A stretch of DNA of 64,000 nucleotides from Ruminococcus flavefaciens MA2007 (lineage in GTDB: Bacteria; Bacillota; Clostridia; Oscillospirales; Ruminococcaceae): the NCBI RefSeq assembly GCF_000621845.1, contig NZ_JHXF01000001.1:62001-126000 (forward strand), given 5' to 3'. Position 1 is the stretch's first letter, and each line of letters opens with the position of its first letter. The notes below the pieces were generated by a model, which made no database searches, was not told the DNA's origin, and saw only the letters and a list, made by a program, of their open reading frames with translations. Positions 16,563 to 26,177 of the stretch are shown piece after piece. The position numbers and the translations under genes were made by a program.

Positions 16563-17945
16563 TTATTTCATCTTTACCGTATAGACCTTGTCTATCCTGT
16601 GGTATGAATGTTGATAGCTGCCTGCAAAGAAACCGACTCCGTTATCGTCGGTTATCTCATAGCCGTTTATCTCCTGCACGTCCTGACTTGTTTCGTAAAA
16701 TGTCACGCCGTCGGGAGCTGGGCTTATATCGCTGTATGTACCGTCCTCAACTATGGGATAGGTTATGCCGAGCTCGGGTATCATGCAGTAAACAGGCATT
16801 CTGAACTCATTGCCCCTGTTGCCGATGAACAGCATACCGTTATACACAGCCATATCATTGCCCATATCCGATATGTCCATAACGCAGTGCTCCATTTTTT
16901 CAAGGTTGTAGATGTGGAGCTTCACGTTATTGTACAGCAGGGCTATCTTCTCGTCGGCATAGACGATACGTCCTGTAGTAAGAGCCGTACCGATACGGTA
17001 ATAGTCGTTGACCAATTCATATTTGCGCTTGCCCTCGGGCTTTACGAGATAGGAATATACTCCATTGAAACGGTCACTTGCCACTATTTTTCCCTCTGGA
17101 GCTTCTGTACCGTTCTCTTTCACGAACTCGCCCTTTTCGCTGTCGTAAATATATATTACAGTATCCTCATGGCTGACGTTATGATACTCCTGAAGCAATA
17201 TATTCCCCGAATAATCCTCGTTGAGCCATATGCCCACATCTATGCCCCTGTCCTCGTAAATCACGGTCTCCTTGCCTGTTTCAAGGTCGAACCGCTTGAC
17301 CTGCTTCAGGTTATCGTTTTCCTCTTTGCGGAAATATGTATAGAACATAGCTCCGTCGCAGAAATAGCTCATGCTTTCGCAGTATTCATCGGGAGTTTCC
17401 GCTGACCAGCTGTATATCTCCTCGGGCTTGCCCCCTGCCATATCATAGCTGTAGAGCTCCCAGTCGTATATGTTGAAATTATCATGCAAGACGTAGATAT
17501 AGCATTTTCCGTTCCATATACAGCATTTATAGGGGACGCCCTTTATTGGCTTATTTATGAAATTCTGCCACCTGAATACAGGTTGACCGTTGTGCTGCTC
17601 TTTGTTGTTGTAGTAGTCCTCGGCGAACTCCTCCTTGTTGCAGACAGGGACTTTCTCCCCGAAGTCAAAGCCGCTGATATCAACGGAGCTTACCTCAACA
17701 GGAGGCTCCTTGTCCACCATGTTCACGGAAAGGGTGATGTCCTTGAAATCGGACTCGGCAAACTCCCTGAACACGGGCTTTTCCGTCACCTCGGGAGCTT
17801 CGCTGTTCTCCTCGCGGTAGTCGCCCCCTGTCTCGCTCTCTTTGGGGACGGGCTGGGGCTTTTTCTTGTCCTCGCAGCCCACATTTGCCGATACTGCGGC
17901 AATTACAAGAACCGCCGCAAATGCTCTCAGCTTCCTTTTATCCAT
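16563..17945 (-). CDS. Large secreted lipoprotein, propeller-like (paralogue 1)
   Basis: A 460-residue predicted lipoprotein (signal MDKRKLRAFAAVLVIAAVS, lipobox ANVGC). After an acidic, Pro-rich linker it shares FREFAESDFKDI, DKEPP and DISGFDFGEKVP with the upstream gene. The body has repeated short strands with aromatic residues (CYIYVLHDNF, MFYTYFRKE, GVYSYLVKP), which suggest a beta-propeller. No catalytic motif. It is the second gene of a two-gene operon; its start overlaps the end of the previous gene by 8 nt. Confidence 0.78.
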   Translation of the reverse strand: MDKRKLRAFAAVLVIAAVSANVGCEDKKKPQPVPKESETGGDYREENSEAPEVTEKPVFREFAESDFKDITLSVNMVDKEPPVEVSSVDISGFDFGEKVPVCNKEEFAEDYYNNKEQHNGQPVFRWQNFINKPIKGVPYKCCIWNGKCYIYVLHDNFNIYDWELYSYDMAGGKPEEIYSWSAETPDEYCESMSYFCDGAMFYTYFRKEENDNLKQVKRFDLETGKETVIYEDRGIDVGIWLNEDYSGNILLQEYHNVSHEDTVIYIYDSEKGEFVKENGTEAPEGKIVASDRFNGVYSYLVKPEGKRKYELVNDYYRIGTALTTGRIVYADEKIALLYNNVKLHIYNLEKMEHCVMDISDMGNDMAVYNGMLFIGNRGNEFRMPVYCMIPELGITYPIVEDGTYSDISPAPDGVTFYETSQDVQEINGYEITDDNGVGFFAGSYQHSYHRIDKVYTVKMK

Positions 17946-19437
17946 TCATTTCATCTCCGTTCACCCAGTATATATTTTCCTCGTAATCATAATTCGTATA
18001 GATTATGTTATTGGTCTCGGGATCTCGTTTCTCTTCTTTGCTTACAGCGATCTGCTGCTGAAAACCGAAGCTTCCGTCGCCTCTGTACGCATTGACATAG
18101 TTTCCGTAGTCATCGTCCAGTCTTTGGGGAAACTTGATAAGCGTGAATGTCAGTCCCATTTCGGGCATAATATAGTAAAGATTACTATCGGTATTGCTGG
18201 CATAGACGAAGAGTCCGCCCTCGAAATACTGGCACATAGGCGCTAAGCCCGAACAATCCAACACATAATGCTCCATTTTTGCCATATCAAAGATGTGGAC
18301 GATATTCTTGTTACTGAGCTTGACCACCAGCCTGTCGTGGTCTGCATAGAGGATATCCAAGCCCGTGATACCCGTACCTACGCGGTATTCGTCGGTAACA
18401 ACGTCTAATTTGCGCTTGCCCTCGGGCTTTTCCGTATGGGCAGCAAGCTTGCCGTATACACGCGGTAAGTTTTCATACTCTATCCCCGAGTCTATCTCCT
18501 CAGGCGTGTATGTTCTTCTTGATATCTCTTTCCATTCGTCCTTATCGGGGAAATATTCGCTTATAACCACTTCTTCCCCATTAATAAGATATGCTTCATT
18601 TTCGGAATATCGACGGAATACTTCGCCCTCTTTTGCCTCATAATCAACAGGAACTTCCTTTAAATCTTCTTTCGTACTCATAAAAACTAATTTATCCGAG
18701 GAATCCCCCATAAGAGAATGGGAATAGCCTTCAAGATAATGCATTGGTACCAGCTTGTCGCCGTCAAGGTACATGAGTCCCTTATCCCTTACGGCAATGT
18801 ACACCTTGCCGTTTGGCACAGCGATAGTATCAATGGCAAAGCTTTCCTCGGGATCGGAATGACGGTATATCTCCGTGGCTTTGCCTGTGAGACCGTCAAC
18901 GCGGAAGATGGATACCTCATGGTCTCCCCCTGAGCAGTAGGTGTCATAGCCTACAGCGGCGTATATGTCGTTTCCGCACTGACGCCAGAATTGAATAGCG
19001 CCCTTTGCGGGCACCTTACAGATATTCTCCCATTCCGTCCTGACACTCTCCATATATTCCCTGTATTCATCATCTATATCAGAATCGTCGATGTCGCTGA
19101 AATCGGGCTTATAGATGTCGCGGTACTCGCCCTGCTTGCATGGCGAGATACGCTCGCCGAAGTCAATATCTGTGATATTAAGGCTGTGGAGCTTGAACGG
19201 CGGCTCCTTGTCGGTCTTGGTGAGGTTTACGTTGATAGTCTTGAAGTCCTCGGCTTGGTATTCGCGGAACTCCGCCTGCTGCTGAACTACGGGCTCGTCC
19301 ACCGAGCCGTCTGCTTCGGATATAGTTGTATCAGCCTCAACAGGCTTGCTGTCGGACTTTGAGTCCTTTTCCTCGCTGCAGGAAAAACAGCCTGCCATAA
19401 GTGTAAGAGCTGCTAATATACTGATGAATTTTTTCAT
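17938..19437 (-). CDS. Large secreted lipoprotein, propeller-like (paralogue 2)
   Basis: A 499-residue predicted lipoprotein (lipobox CFSC near residue 20) followed by an acidic linker. It shares FREYQAEDFKTI, DKEPP, ITDIDFGERISPC and several strands (KMEHYVLD, PEGKRKLDVVTDEYRVGTG) with the downstream gene, so the two are tandem paralogues. The pattern of repeated strands fits a beta-propeller, perhaps a binding or assembly factor on the cell surface. Expressed from a good promoter at 19546-19574. Function unknown. Confidence 0.78.
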   Translation of the reverse strand: MKKFISILAALTLMAGCFSCSEEKDSKSDSKPVEADTTISEADGSVDEPVVQQQAEFREYQAEDFKTINVNLTKTDKEPPFKLHSLNITDIDFGERISPCKQGEYRDIYKPDFSDIDDSDIDDEYREYMESVRTEWENICKVPAKGAIQFWRQCGNDIYAAVGYDTYCSGGDHEVSIFRVDGLTGKATEIYRHSDPEESFAIDTIAVPNGKVYIAVRDKGLMYLDGDKLVPMHYLEGYSHSLMGDSSDKLVFMSTKEDLKEVPVDYEAKEGEVFRRYSENEAYLINGEEVVISEYFPDKDEWKEISRRTYTPEEIDSGIEYENLPRVYGKLAAHTEKPEGKRKLDVVTDEYRVGTGITGLDILYADHDRLVVKLSNKNIVHIFDMAKMEHYVLDCSGLAPMCQYFEGGLFVYASNTDSNLYYIMPEMGLTFTLIKFPQRLDDDYGNYVNAYRGDGSFGFQQQIAVSKEEKRDPETNNIIYTNYDYEENIYWVNGDEMNG

Positions 19438-19545
19438 AATACTGCCCCTTTCGGATAGTTATTCTATAATAAGTGATTTCTGAAGGCAAAAAAGACGAAG
19501 TTTTTTGTTGTTAAAATAAAAAAATATATCACTGGGTACGTTTTT

Positions 19546-19574
19546 ATATTAATGTATTTTCGTATATATGTCAA
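19546..19574 (-). promoter_or_regulatory. Promoter of the large lipoprotein operon
   Basis: TTGACA (19569-19574), 17-bp spacer, TAATAT (19546-19551) on the minus strand; leader of about 100 nt. Confidence 0.7.
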
Positions 19575-19581
19575 GAAGGAT

Positions 19582-19683
19582 TTTGTAGGGGCGCTTTCCA
19601 AGCGCCCGTTCCTGAGCTAATGACTCGGGCGGATAATATCCGCCCCTACAGGCTAACGGCTCGGGCGCACAATGTGCGCCCAT
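19582..19683. repeat. Three REP-like palindromes
   Basis: GTAGGGGCGC-TTTCCAA-GCGCCC (19584 onward), GGGCGGATAATATCCGCCC with CCTACA, and GGGCGCACAATGTGCGCCC, spaced by GACTCGGG/GGCTCGGG linkers. It lies between divergent promoters. Confidence 0.75.
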
Positions 19684-19706
19684 ATATGGCTATTTTTTCC
19701 GTAAAC

Positions 19707-19735
19707 TTGATATTTTTTTTAAGATGTGTTATAAT
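19707..19735 (+). promoter_or_regulatory. Promoter of the GH95-GH26-HAD operon
   Basis: TTGATA (19707-19712), 17-bp spacer, TATAAT (19730-19735), 43 nt before the ATG. Confidence 0.75.
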
Positions 19736-19777
19736 GTGTTTTGGCAAACGTTTAACAATGTCTATAGGAGATGAAAT

Positions 19778-22099
19778 ATGAGTACTGAAACTTTAATGAA
19801 ATACGACTTCCCAGCTGAGAGCTTCAGCGAAGCTCTCCCTATAGGTAACGGACGAATCGGAGCTATGATATATGGCACTCCTGCTAAGGAGTCTATAGTC
19901 CTCAACGAGGACTCCATATGGTCAGGCGGTCTGCGCCACAGGATAAATCCCGAGGCAAAGGACGGCTTCATGGAGGCAAGAGCGCTCCTTATGGAGGGCA
20001 AGCCCCACGAAGCTGAGGAGGTCGCTCTCAGTAAAATGCAGGGCGTAACTCCCAATATGAGGCGCTATATGCCCCTCGGCGAGCTCCACATCGACCTTGA
20101 GCTGGGCGGTAAGGCTCTTAGCTACTCACGAAGCCTCGATATCGGCAGCGCCGTTGCGGACGCTTCATTTACTGCGGCTGATATCGTCTATACCAAGGAA
20201 TATTTCGTATCAGCACCCGATGAAGTCATGGTAGTGCGTATCTCGGCTTCACAGCCTCAGTCGGTGTCCCTTTCATGCTATATGGACAGCCGCGAGGATA
20301 ACTTCGACGACAACCGCCCCTGCGGCAGCAATATGATACTCTTTAACGGCGGCACCAACAGCCGCGGAGGTATCCTCTATGCAGCCTGTCTCGGCGCAAA
20401 TGCTAAAAACGGCGAGGTCAGAACGTCAGGCAGTAAGCTCTGCGTGAAAAATGCAGACGAGGTACTGATAGTCCTCTCTGTACGCACAAGCTTCTATAGC
20501 CAGATGTTCGAGGAATCCGCTCAGCTTGACGCGGAAATGGCTATGCAGTGCGACTTCGACGAGCTCTACTACCGACACGTAAACGACTACAGGGAGCTTT
20601 TTGACCGCGTGGAGCTCTCTCTCAACGACAACAGCGACAACGAGGAGATAGCCTTCCTCAATACAAACGAGCGTATCGACCGTCTCAAAGGCAACGAGCT
20701 GGACAATCTGGACTGCCGCCGCCTTATCAACGATAACAAGCTTTTCGAGCTTTATTTCAACTTCGGAAGATACCTCCTCATATCATGCAGCCGTGCAGGC
20801 ACTCAGCCTGCAAATCTACAGGGACTGTGGAACGAAATGACAGCTCCCCCAAACGGCAGCCGCTATACTCTCAATCTCAATACCGAGATGAACTACTGGC
20901 TTGCTGAGAGCTGCAACCTTTCGGAATGCCATATGCCGCTGTTTGACCTGCTGGAGCGCGTCTGCGGCAACGGCAGAGTCACCGCAAAGGAAATGTACGG
21001 CATAAACAAGGGCTTTGTATGCCATAATTCTACGGATATATGGGGAGATACAGCTCCTCAGGACGAGCTTGCCACATCAAGCATATGGCCTATGGGCGGC
21101 GCTTGGCTGGCTATCCACATATTCGAGCACTATGAATATACTCTCGACAGGGACTTCCTTGAAGAGAAATACCATATATTAAAGGAAGCGGCGGAGTTCT
21201 TCACGGAATACCTCACAGCCGACGAAAAGGGCAGACTGCTGACAGGTCCGTCGGTGTCTCCCGAAAACACCTATATCGACAAAAACGGCACTTCGGCAAG
21301 CATATGCATGAGCCCTGCAATGGATTCGCAGATACTCACCGTGCTCTTTGCCGACACCATAAAGGCTGCAAATATCCTCGGAAAAGACGAGGCATTTGCC
21401 GCAAAATTAGCGGATATGCTTAGAAAGCTGCCTATGCCGAGCATCGGCAGATACGGTCAGATAATGGAATGGCTGGAGGACTACGACGAGACCGATATAG
21501 GCCACAGACATATATCCCAGCTCTTCGCCCTGTATCCAGCAGACCTTATAAATCCCTATAAAACGCCTAAGTTTGCCGACGCGGCAAGAGCTACTCTTGT
21601 ACGCCGACTTATCAACGGCGGCAGCCACATGGGCTACAGCTGCGCATGGGTGACCAATATGTGGGCGAGACTTTACGACGGCACTATGGTCTCGGAAAAC
21701 CTCAAACGCATGATATCACATTACTGCAACCCGAATCTCACCGACTCCAAGCCGCCTTTACAGTTAGAGGGCAACTTCGGAGCTACAGCCGCTATAGCAG
21801 AGGCTCTTATGCAGAGCTGCGGCGGCGAGATAAATCTGCTGCCTGCACTTCCCGAGGAATGGACTAACGGTCACGTCAAGGGACTCCGTGCAAAGGGCGG
21901 CTTCACAGTTGACATATACTGGGCTGAAAGCAGGCTCTGCTATGCCGATATCACATCTGACTTCGGCGGAGAGCTGCGCCTGAGAGCTAACACCGCTGTA
22001 AGCGTATCCTGCGGCGGAGAAGCAGTTGACTATGTTATAGAGGACGGCGTTGTCATCATCGCTGCCGAAGAGGGTAAGACATATAATATCAAAGCCTGA
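19778..22099 (+). CDS. GH95 family alpha-L-fucosidase/alpha-L-galactosidase (cytoplasmic)
   Basis: The 773-residue protein matches glycoside hydrolase family 95 along its length: EALPIGNGRIGAMIYG and LNEDSIWSGG at the start, and HNSTDIWGDTAPQD and QLEGNFGATAAIAEAL further on. GH95 is an inverting family; the asparagine pair that activates water in AfcA corresponds to N366 and N368 (NLNTEMNYW), and the general acid to E496 (PSVSPEN). There is no signal peptide, so it probably acts on imported oligosaccharides. Members cleave alpha-1,2-fucose or alpha-galactose from xyloglucan or mucin chains; which one cannot be read here. First gene of a three-gene operon with the GH26 gene. Confidence 0.9.
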   Translation: MSTETLMKYDFPAESFSEALPIGNGRIGAMIYGTPAKESIVLNEDSIWSGGLRHRINPEAKDGFMEARALLMEGKPHEAEEVALSKMQGVTPNMRRYMPLGELHIDLELGGKALSYSRSLDIGSAVADASFTAADIVYTKEYFVSAPDEVMVVRISASQPQSVSLSCYMDSREDNFDDNRPCGSNMILFNGGTNSRGGILYAACLGANAKNGEVRTSGSKLCVKNADEVLIVLSVRTSFYSQMFEESAQLDAEMAMQCDFDELYYRHVNDYRELFDRVELSLNDNSDNEEIAFLNTNERIDRLKGNELDNLDCRRLINDNKLFELYFNFGRYLLISCSRAGTQPANLQGLWNEMTAPPNGSRYTLNLNTEMNYWLAESCNLSECHMPLFDLLERVCGNGRVTAKEMYGINKGFVCHNSTDIWGDTAPQDELATSSIWPMGGAWLAIHIFEHYEYTLDRDFLEEKYHILKEAAEFFTEYLTADEKGRLLTGPSVSPENTYIDKNGTSASICMSPAMDSQILTVLFADTIKAANILGKDEAFAAKLADMLRKLPMPSIGRYGQIMEWLEDYDETDIGHRHISQLFALYPADLINPYKTPKFADAARATLVRRLINGGSHMGYSCAWVTNMWARLYDGTMVSENLKRMISHYCNPNLTDSKPPLQLEGNFGATAAIAEALMQSCGGEINLLPALPEEWTNGHVKGLRAKGGFTVDIYWAESRLCYADITSDFGGELRLRANTAVSVSCGGEAVDYVIEDGVVIIAAEEGKTYNIKA

Positions 22100-22116
22100 T
22101 AAAACAGGAGGAATAA

Positions 22117-23790
22117 ATGGATATTCGCAAGATAATAGCTCTCGCCTGTGCTGTGGGAGCTGCCGCTTCGGCTTTTGCAGCCTGCGACAAGAAAAACAAA
22201 ATGACGGCTTCTGTGCCTATAGTGGAGGAAACTACCGCTAAAAAGACCGCAGAGCCAACTACTGCCGTACCTGTTGAGACCTTTCCCGACTATCCCGTGA
22301 CCTATCCCGAGATAGAAAAGAAAGCCTCGGGCAATCTTTACGAGGCTGAAAAGGCTGAACTGAAAGGCGGCGCCAAGGCTGCCACAGACCTGCCCGAATT
22401 CAGCGGCGACGGCTATGTTACAGGCTTCGGCAGCGAGGGCAAGGCTTCGGTGGTATTCGAGATAGACGTACCCAGCAATCAGCACTACGACCTTTCCTTC
22501 AATATCTCAACGGACAAGGCTGTTACCTGCCGCTTGAAGCTGGGCGACGAGCAGCTCACCGAGTTCAGGACTACCGACAACGGAAAGTTCACCTATATCA
22601 CCATTTACGGCGTTTTCCTCACAAAGGGCAAGCAAAAGCTTGAAATTACTCCCGAAAACGGCGATATGTGCCTTGATTATCTCAAAATTGAGAACAATAC
22701 CTCCCTCAGCGATATAAGCTACGACGCAAAGGGCGAGCTTGTAAACAAAAAGGCAGGGGAATCCGCAAAGGAGCTCATGTCATTCCTCTCCGAGAACTAC
22801 GGAAAATATATGATAACAGGTCAGTATGCCTACGGCGGCGACAACTCTGAGCTTGACCTTGTTTACCGAACCACAGGCAAATACCCTGTTATACGCTTCT
22901 CGAATTTTGAAGTCCCCGACAACAGCTACGACGCAAGCTTCAAGGAAGTGGACGCGGCTGCGGAATGGTACCTGAACGGCGGTATTTCCTGCGTGAGCTG
23001 GTACTGGAAGTCGCCCTCGGAGAAAAAGAGCGCCGTCCGCACAGAGGACACTGATTTCGATATTTCCAAAGCTGTCACCGACAAGGAAATTGCCGAGCTT
23101 ACGGAGGAAGAGCTCCGCGAGCTCTACAGCAAGGGCGATATTTCCAAGGAATGCTACGGACTTTTACTTGATATAGACAATATGGCAGGTCAGCTCATAT
23201 CGCTGAAAAACAGAGGAGTTCCCGTGCTGTGGAGACCTCTCCCCGAGGGCTGCGGCGACTGGTACTGGTGGGGCGCAAAGGGCTCTGAGGGCTATAAATG
23301 GCTCTGGAAGCTCATTTACGACCGCTTTACCAAGTATTTCGAGCTGGACAACCTCATCTGGATATGGAACGGTCAGAGCAACAGCGCTATGGTTGACAAG
23401 CGTACATTCGATATAGCCTCAGTTGACCTTTACTTCAACGGCGAAAAGGACTACGGCAGCCGATTCTATGAGGAATTTGCCGCTGTTCAGAAGTTCACGG
23501 GCACGGATAAGCTCATCGCTATCAGCGAATGCGGAAGCGTTCCCGATATGGACACGGCTTTCCGCGACAACGCAGTATGGTCATTCTTCGGCGTTTGGTA
23601 CGGCAAGTACGTTCAGAACGAAAAGGGCGAATACAACGAGGAATTCACCAGCAAGGACGCTCTTATAAGAGCATACAACTCCGACGGCGCCATGACTCTT
23701 GACGAGTATCAGAAAATGCGCGGCATCGAGCCAAAGGAAAAGGAAAAAGAAGCGGAGACATCATCGGCTCCGACGACAACCGCAAAATAA
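22117..23790 (+). CDS. GH26 lipoprotein with CBM35-like domain (beta-mannanase or related)
   Basis: A 557-residue exported protein: lipobox-like FAAC at about residue 22, a Thr-rich linker, a CBM35-like module (NLYEAEKAEL to DYLKIE, about residues 68-195), then a GH26 catalytic domain. E377 in RPLPEGCGDWYWWG is the acid/base and E471 in AISECGS the nucleophile. GH26 enzymes usually read RP-x-H-E before the acid; here the histidine is Pro376, an unusual change next to the catalytic residue. Likely a surface-bound endo-beta-mannanase, though GH26 also has xylanases and glucanases. It starts 17 nt after the GH95 stop, with AGGAGG. Confidence 0.88.
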   Translation: MDIRKIIALACAVGAAASAFAACDKKNKMTASVPIVEETTAKKTAEPTTAVPVETFPDYPVTYPEIEKKASGNLYEAEKAELKGGAKAATDLPEFSGDGYVTGFGSEGKASVVFEIDVPSNQHYDLSFNISTDKAVTCRLKLGDEQLTEFRTTDNGKFTYITIYGVFLTKGKQKLEITPENGDMCLDYLKIENNTSLSDISYDAKGELVNKKAGESAKELMSFLSENYGKYMITGQYAYGGDNSELDLVYRTTGKYPVIRFSNFEVPDNSYDASFKEVDAAAEWYLNGGISCVSWYWKSPSEKKSAVRTEDTDFDISKAVTDKEIAELTEEELRELYSKGDISKECYGLLLDIDNMAGQLISLKNRGVPVLWRPLPEGCGDWYWWGAKGSEGYKWLWKLIYDRFTKYFELDNLIWIWNGQSNSAMVDKRTFDIASVDLYFNGEKDYGSRFYEEFAAVQKFTGTDKLIAISECGSVPDMDTAFRDNAVWSFFGVWYGKYVQNEKGEYNEEFTSKDALIRAYNSDGAMTLDEYQKMRGIEPKEKEKEAETSSAPTTTAK

Positions 23791-23806
23791 CGAAAAGAGG
23801 TGCGGC

Positions 23807-25117
23807 ATGAACGACGAATTTTCACCACTGCGGCATAATTCTCCGCCGCAGGACGAACTGACCGTGAAAATGCTACATGAGGTGTCCCGCAACGACCACT
23901 CCGCCACGAGCTTCAAGATGTGGGATACGCTGGTGCTTATGCCGTTTTCACGGAATGAGGACATCTTCCTCTTCATGGAGGAAGACTTCGCAATGTTCAG
24001 CACGGGCAGCAAGACCTTTTCCGAGCTGAGAATAGAGGCGCAGAAGGCTGCCGAGAAGAAATACGCCCTCAAAAGCAACGTCACCCTTGAAAAGATATAC
24101 GACATATTCATGAAGATAAGCGGACTTCCCCCGACGGCAAGGGAAAAGCTGATGACAAGGGAATGCGACCTTGTTGAGCATTTCGCCTTTCCGCGTAAAA
24201 TGGGAAAGCTTCTCTTCGATAAAGCCAAGGACTGCCGCCATAAGGTCATAATCGTCTCGGACTCTTACTATCCGAGAGATGTGGTGGTCAAGGTGCTCTG
24301 CAACTGCGGATACGGCTCATATGACGCCATAGTTATCCCTGCCGAGCAGAATATCCCCGATTCCGCAGGAAGCGCCTATCTCGACGCCGTTATCAAGAAA
24401 TCGGGCACAAGCGCAGGGAATATCCTCCATATCGGCGGAAACTTCGCCAATGACGTTGAAGCGCCCATTGTAAAGGGTATGCGCTCGCTTATGCTTCAGC
24501 CCGTGCTCCAGCTCATGGTAAAGTCGGGCAGGCTCCGCGGCTACGTTGAGGAAGAACACCTCTACGATATCGACGAGGATAAGTTCATGGCGCTGAGATG
24601 TGCATTTGCCCTTTATGCCGCCTACGGCTTCGATATACCGCAGACAAAAGCGCCAAAGAGCGACTTCTGCGGCGATGACCACATGATAGGCTTCATAGTG
24701 CTGGGACCTCTGGGCTTCATTGAGGACTTTGAGCCCGAAAACGACCAGCAGAAGGCTCTCATCGAGGGCATGAAGAACAATAAGGGCATTATGGACGGAA
24801 AAAGGGATTTCGAGGAGATGCTGGACTTCCACTTCGGCGACTTTCTCGGGAAATACGGCGGCGAAGGCTGTCAGCTGCCGCTAAAATTCCTCGAATTGCA
24901 CAGCTATATCGGCGATAGGAATAAAATAATACCCTATCTTTCCGATAATGTGAAGAAAAAGTGGAGTAAAGCCGCCAGCGAGCCTAAGCTTGCTCCCGTT
25001 CATACAGAAACAGTCAAAAAGAACGCTTTGCAGAAGCTTGCCGACAAGCTTTTCCCCGAGGGTACAAGAGTAAGAGAAATGTCGGAGGGCGTCCTTCACA
25101 GAAAAAAGCGGAAATAA
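23807..25117 (+). CDS. HAD-superfamily pseudo-hydrolase (nucleophile Asp replaced by Lys)
   Basis: The 436-residue protein resembles the HAD proteins that accompany glycosyltransferases (COG5610-type). Those start SFDIFDTL; here it is SFKMWDTL, so the catalytic nucleophile is Lys37 while Asp40-Thr41 remain. Motif II (IIVSDSYYP) and motif IV-like residues (HIGGNFANDVEAP) are still recognisable. With the nucleophile lost, phosphatase activity is not expected, and a binding or scaffold role is more likely. The start is ATG at 23807 with GAGG upstream, 16 nt after the GH26 stop. Last gene of the operon. Confidence 0.75.
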   Translation: MNDEFSPLRHNSPPQDELTVKMLHEVSRNDHSATSFKMWDTLVLMPFSRNEDIFLFMEEDFAMFSTGSKTFSELRIEAQKAAEKKYALKSNVTLEKIYDIFMKISGLPPTAREKLMTRECDLVEHFAFPRKMGKLLFDKAKDCRHKVIIVSDSYYPRDVVVKVLCNCGYGSYDAIVIPAEQNIPDSAGSAYLDAVIKKSGTSAGNILHIGGNFANDVEAPIVKGMRSLMLQPVLQLMVKSGRLRGYVEEEHLYDIDEDKFMALRCAFALYAAYGFDIPQTKAPKSDFCGDDHMIGFIVLGPLGFIEDFEPENDQQKALIEGMKNNKGIMDGKRDFEEMLDFHFGDFLGKYGGEGCQLPLKFLELHSYIGDRNKIIPYLSDNVKKKWSKAASEPKLAPVHTETVKKNALQKLADKLFPEGTRVREMSEGVLHRKKRK

Positions 25118-25234
25118 CCGCTTTATTCATAGATTTTCAGTTTTATGCGACAGCAGCTTTCGACGGCGATTTATTACACTTATAATTTGCGGCATTTCCC
25201 GAATAAATAACGCAGAAAGTCCTATAATTAGCCG

Positions 25235-25263
25235 TTGCTGCTCCTTTTGCGATGTGATATCAT
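25235..25263 (+). promoter_or_regulatory. Candidate promoter of spo0A
   Basis: TTGCTG (25235-25240), 17-bp spacer, TATCAT (25258-25263). A separate TATAAT at 25223-25228 has no good -35. No clear 0A box or sigma-H site was found in the 25118-25308 gap, which holds nothing else I recognise. Confidence 0.5.
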
Positions 25264-25308
25264 TGATATTGCGGTCATGAGACTGCCATGCAAAAGGAGG
25301 TATAAAAT

Positions 25309-26064
25309 ATGAATAACAAGATCAAGGTACTTATCGGCGACGACTCTGCCGAAACAGGCGTGAGCACAGCCAATAAGCTCCGCGAAAAGGGTATGTATGC
25401 CTATACAAGGCGCAAGGACTGCGGCGTTATACTGGAATCCATAAAAAAGGATCCCCCCGACGCGGCTGTGCTGGATATATCGTCACAGAACGGCGATATC
25501 ATATCCCTTATGAAAACTGTACGTGAAATGGGCGTAAAGCCGCCTGTTTTCATCGTCACCTCTGCCTATGACAACGAGTTTATCGAAAAACAGGTCATCG
25601 AGAACGGTGCTTCAAAGTTCCTGCTCCGTCCTTGCAGTGCAGACGACCTGTGCGCCGCTATAAACTCCGCACTCGGCGACAGAGCAAGCAGCTTCAGCGA
25701 CGATATGGAGGTAGTAGTCACCGATATGATACACCAGCTGGGCGTTCCTGCCCATATAAAGGGGTATCACTATCTTAGAACAGCTATACTCTACTCTATA
25801 GAGGACAAAACTCTGCTGGACAGCGTTACAAAGCTGCTTTATCCCACTGTGGCAGGTATCTACGATACTACGTCCTCACGCGTTGAACGCGCTATCCGTC
25901 ACGCTATCGAGATAGCATGGGACAGGGGCAACGTGGATACTCTCAATTCCTTTTTCGGCTACACAGTAGATACGGGAAAAGGAAAACCCACAAATTCGGA
26001 ATTTATCGCACTTATCACAGATAAGCTGAGACTGCGCTATAAATCAGCGCTGAGAACCCACTGA
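25309..26064 (+). CDS. spo0A: Stage 0 sporulation response regulator Spo0A
   Basis: The 251-residue protein has a receiver domain (acidic pair D11-D12, phospho-acceptor D56, T84) and the nearly invariant Spo0A DNA-binding domain: [28 protein letters not shown] and [17 protein letters not shown]. It is the master regulator of entry into sporulation. One departure: the conserved receiver lysine that contacts the phosphoryl group is Arg107 (FLLRPCS). The Asp loop, LDISSQNG, also lacks the usual LDIMMP residues. Start: ATG with AAAGGAGG 9 nt upstream. Clear as Spo0A; its phosphorylation behaviour may differ. Confidence 0.93.
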   Translation: MNNKIKVLIGDDSAETGVSTANKLREKGMYAYTRRKDCGVILESIKKDPPDAAVLDISSQNGDIISLMKTVREMGVKPPVFIVTSAYDNEFIEKQVIENGASKFLLRPCSADDLCAAINSALGDRASSFSDDMEVVVTDMIHQLGVPAHIKGYHYLRTAILYSIEDKTLLDSVTKLLYPTVAGIYDTTSSRVERAIRHAIEIAWDRGNVDTLNSFFGYTVDTGKGKPTNSEFIALITDKLRLRYKSALRTH

Positions 26065-26177
26065 TGCTGTATAAGCCGTGATGATCCCGAATATCATATT
26101 ATAGTAAAAAAAGCCTCACCCCGACCTACAGCGGAGAAGAGACTCGACATAACAAAAAATAAAAAAGGAGATTTATC

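Noticed and set aside
16608..17405. 265-codon plus-strand open frame opposite the large lipoprotein
   Set aside because: Antisense shadow: hydrophobic but without periodic membrane topology or a start site.
26065..26170. Possible promoter or small RNA before the flavin reductase gene
   Set aside because: A TATTATAGT -10-like hexamer exists but no matching -35 or hairpin.
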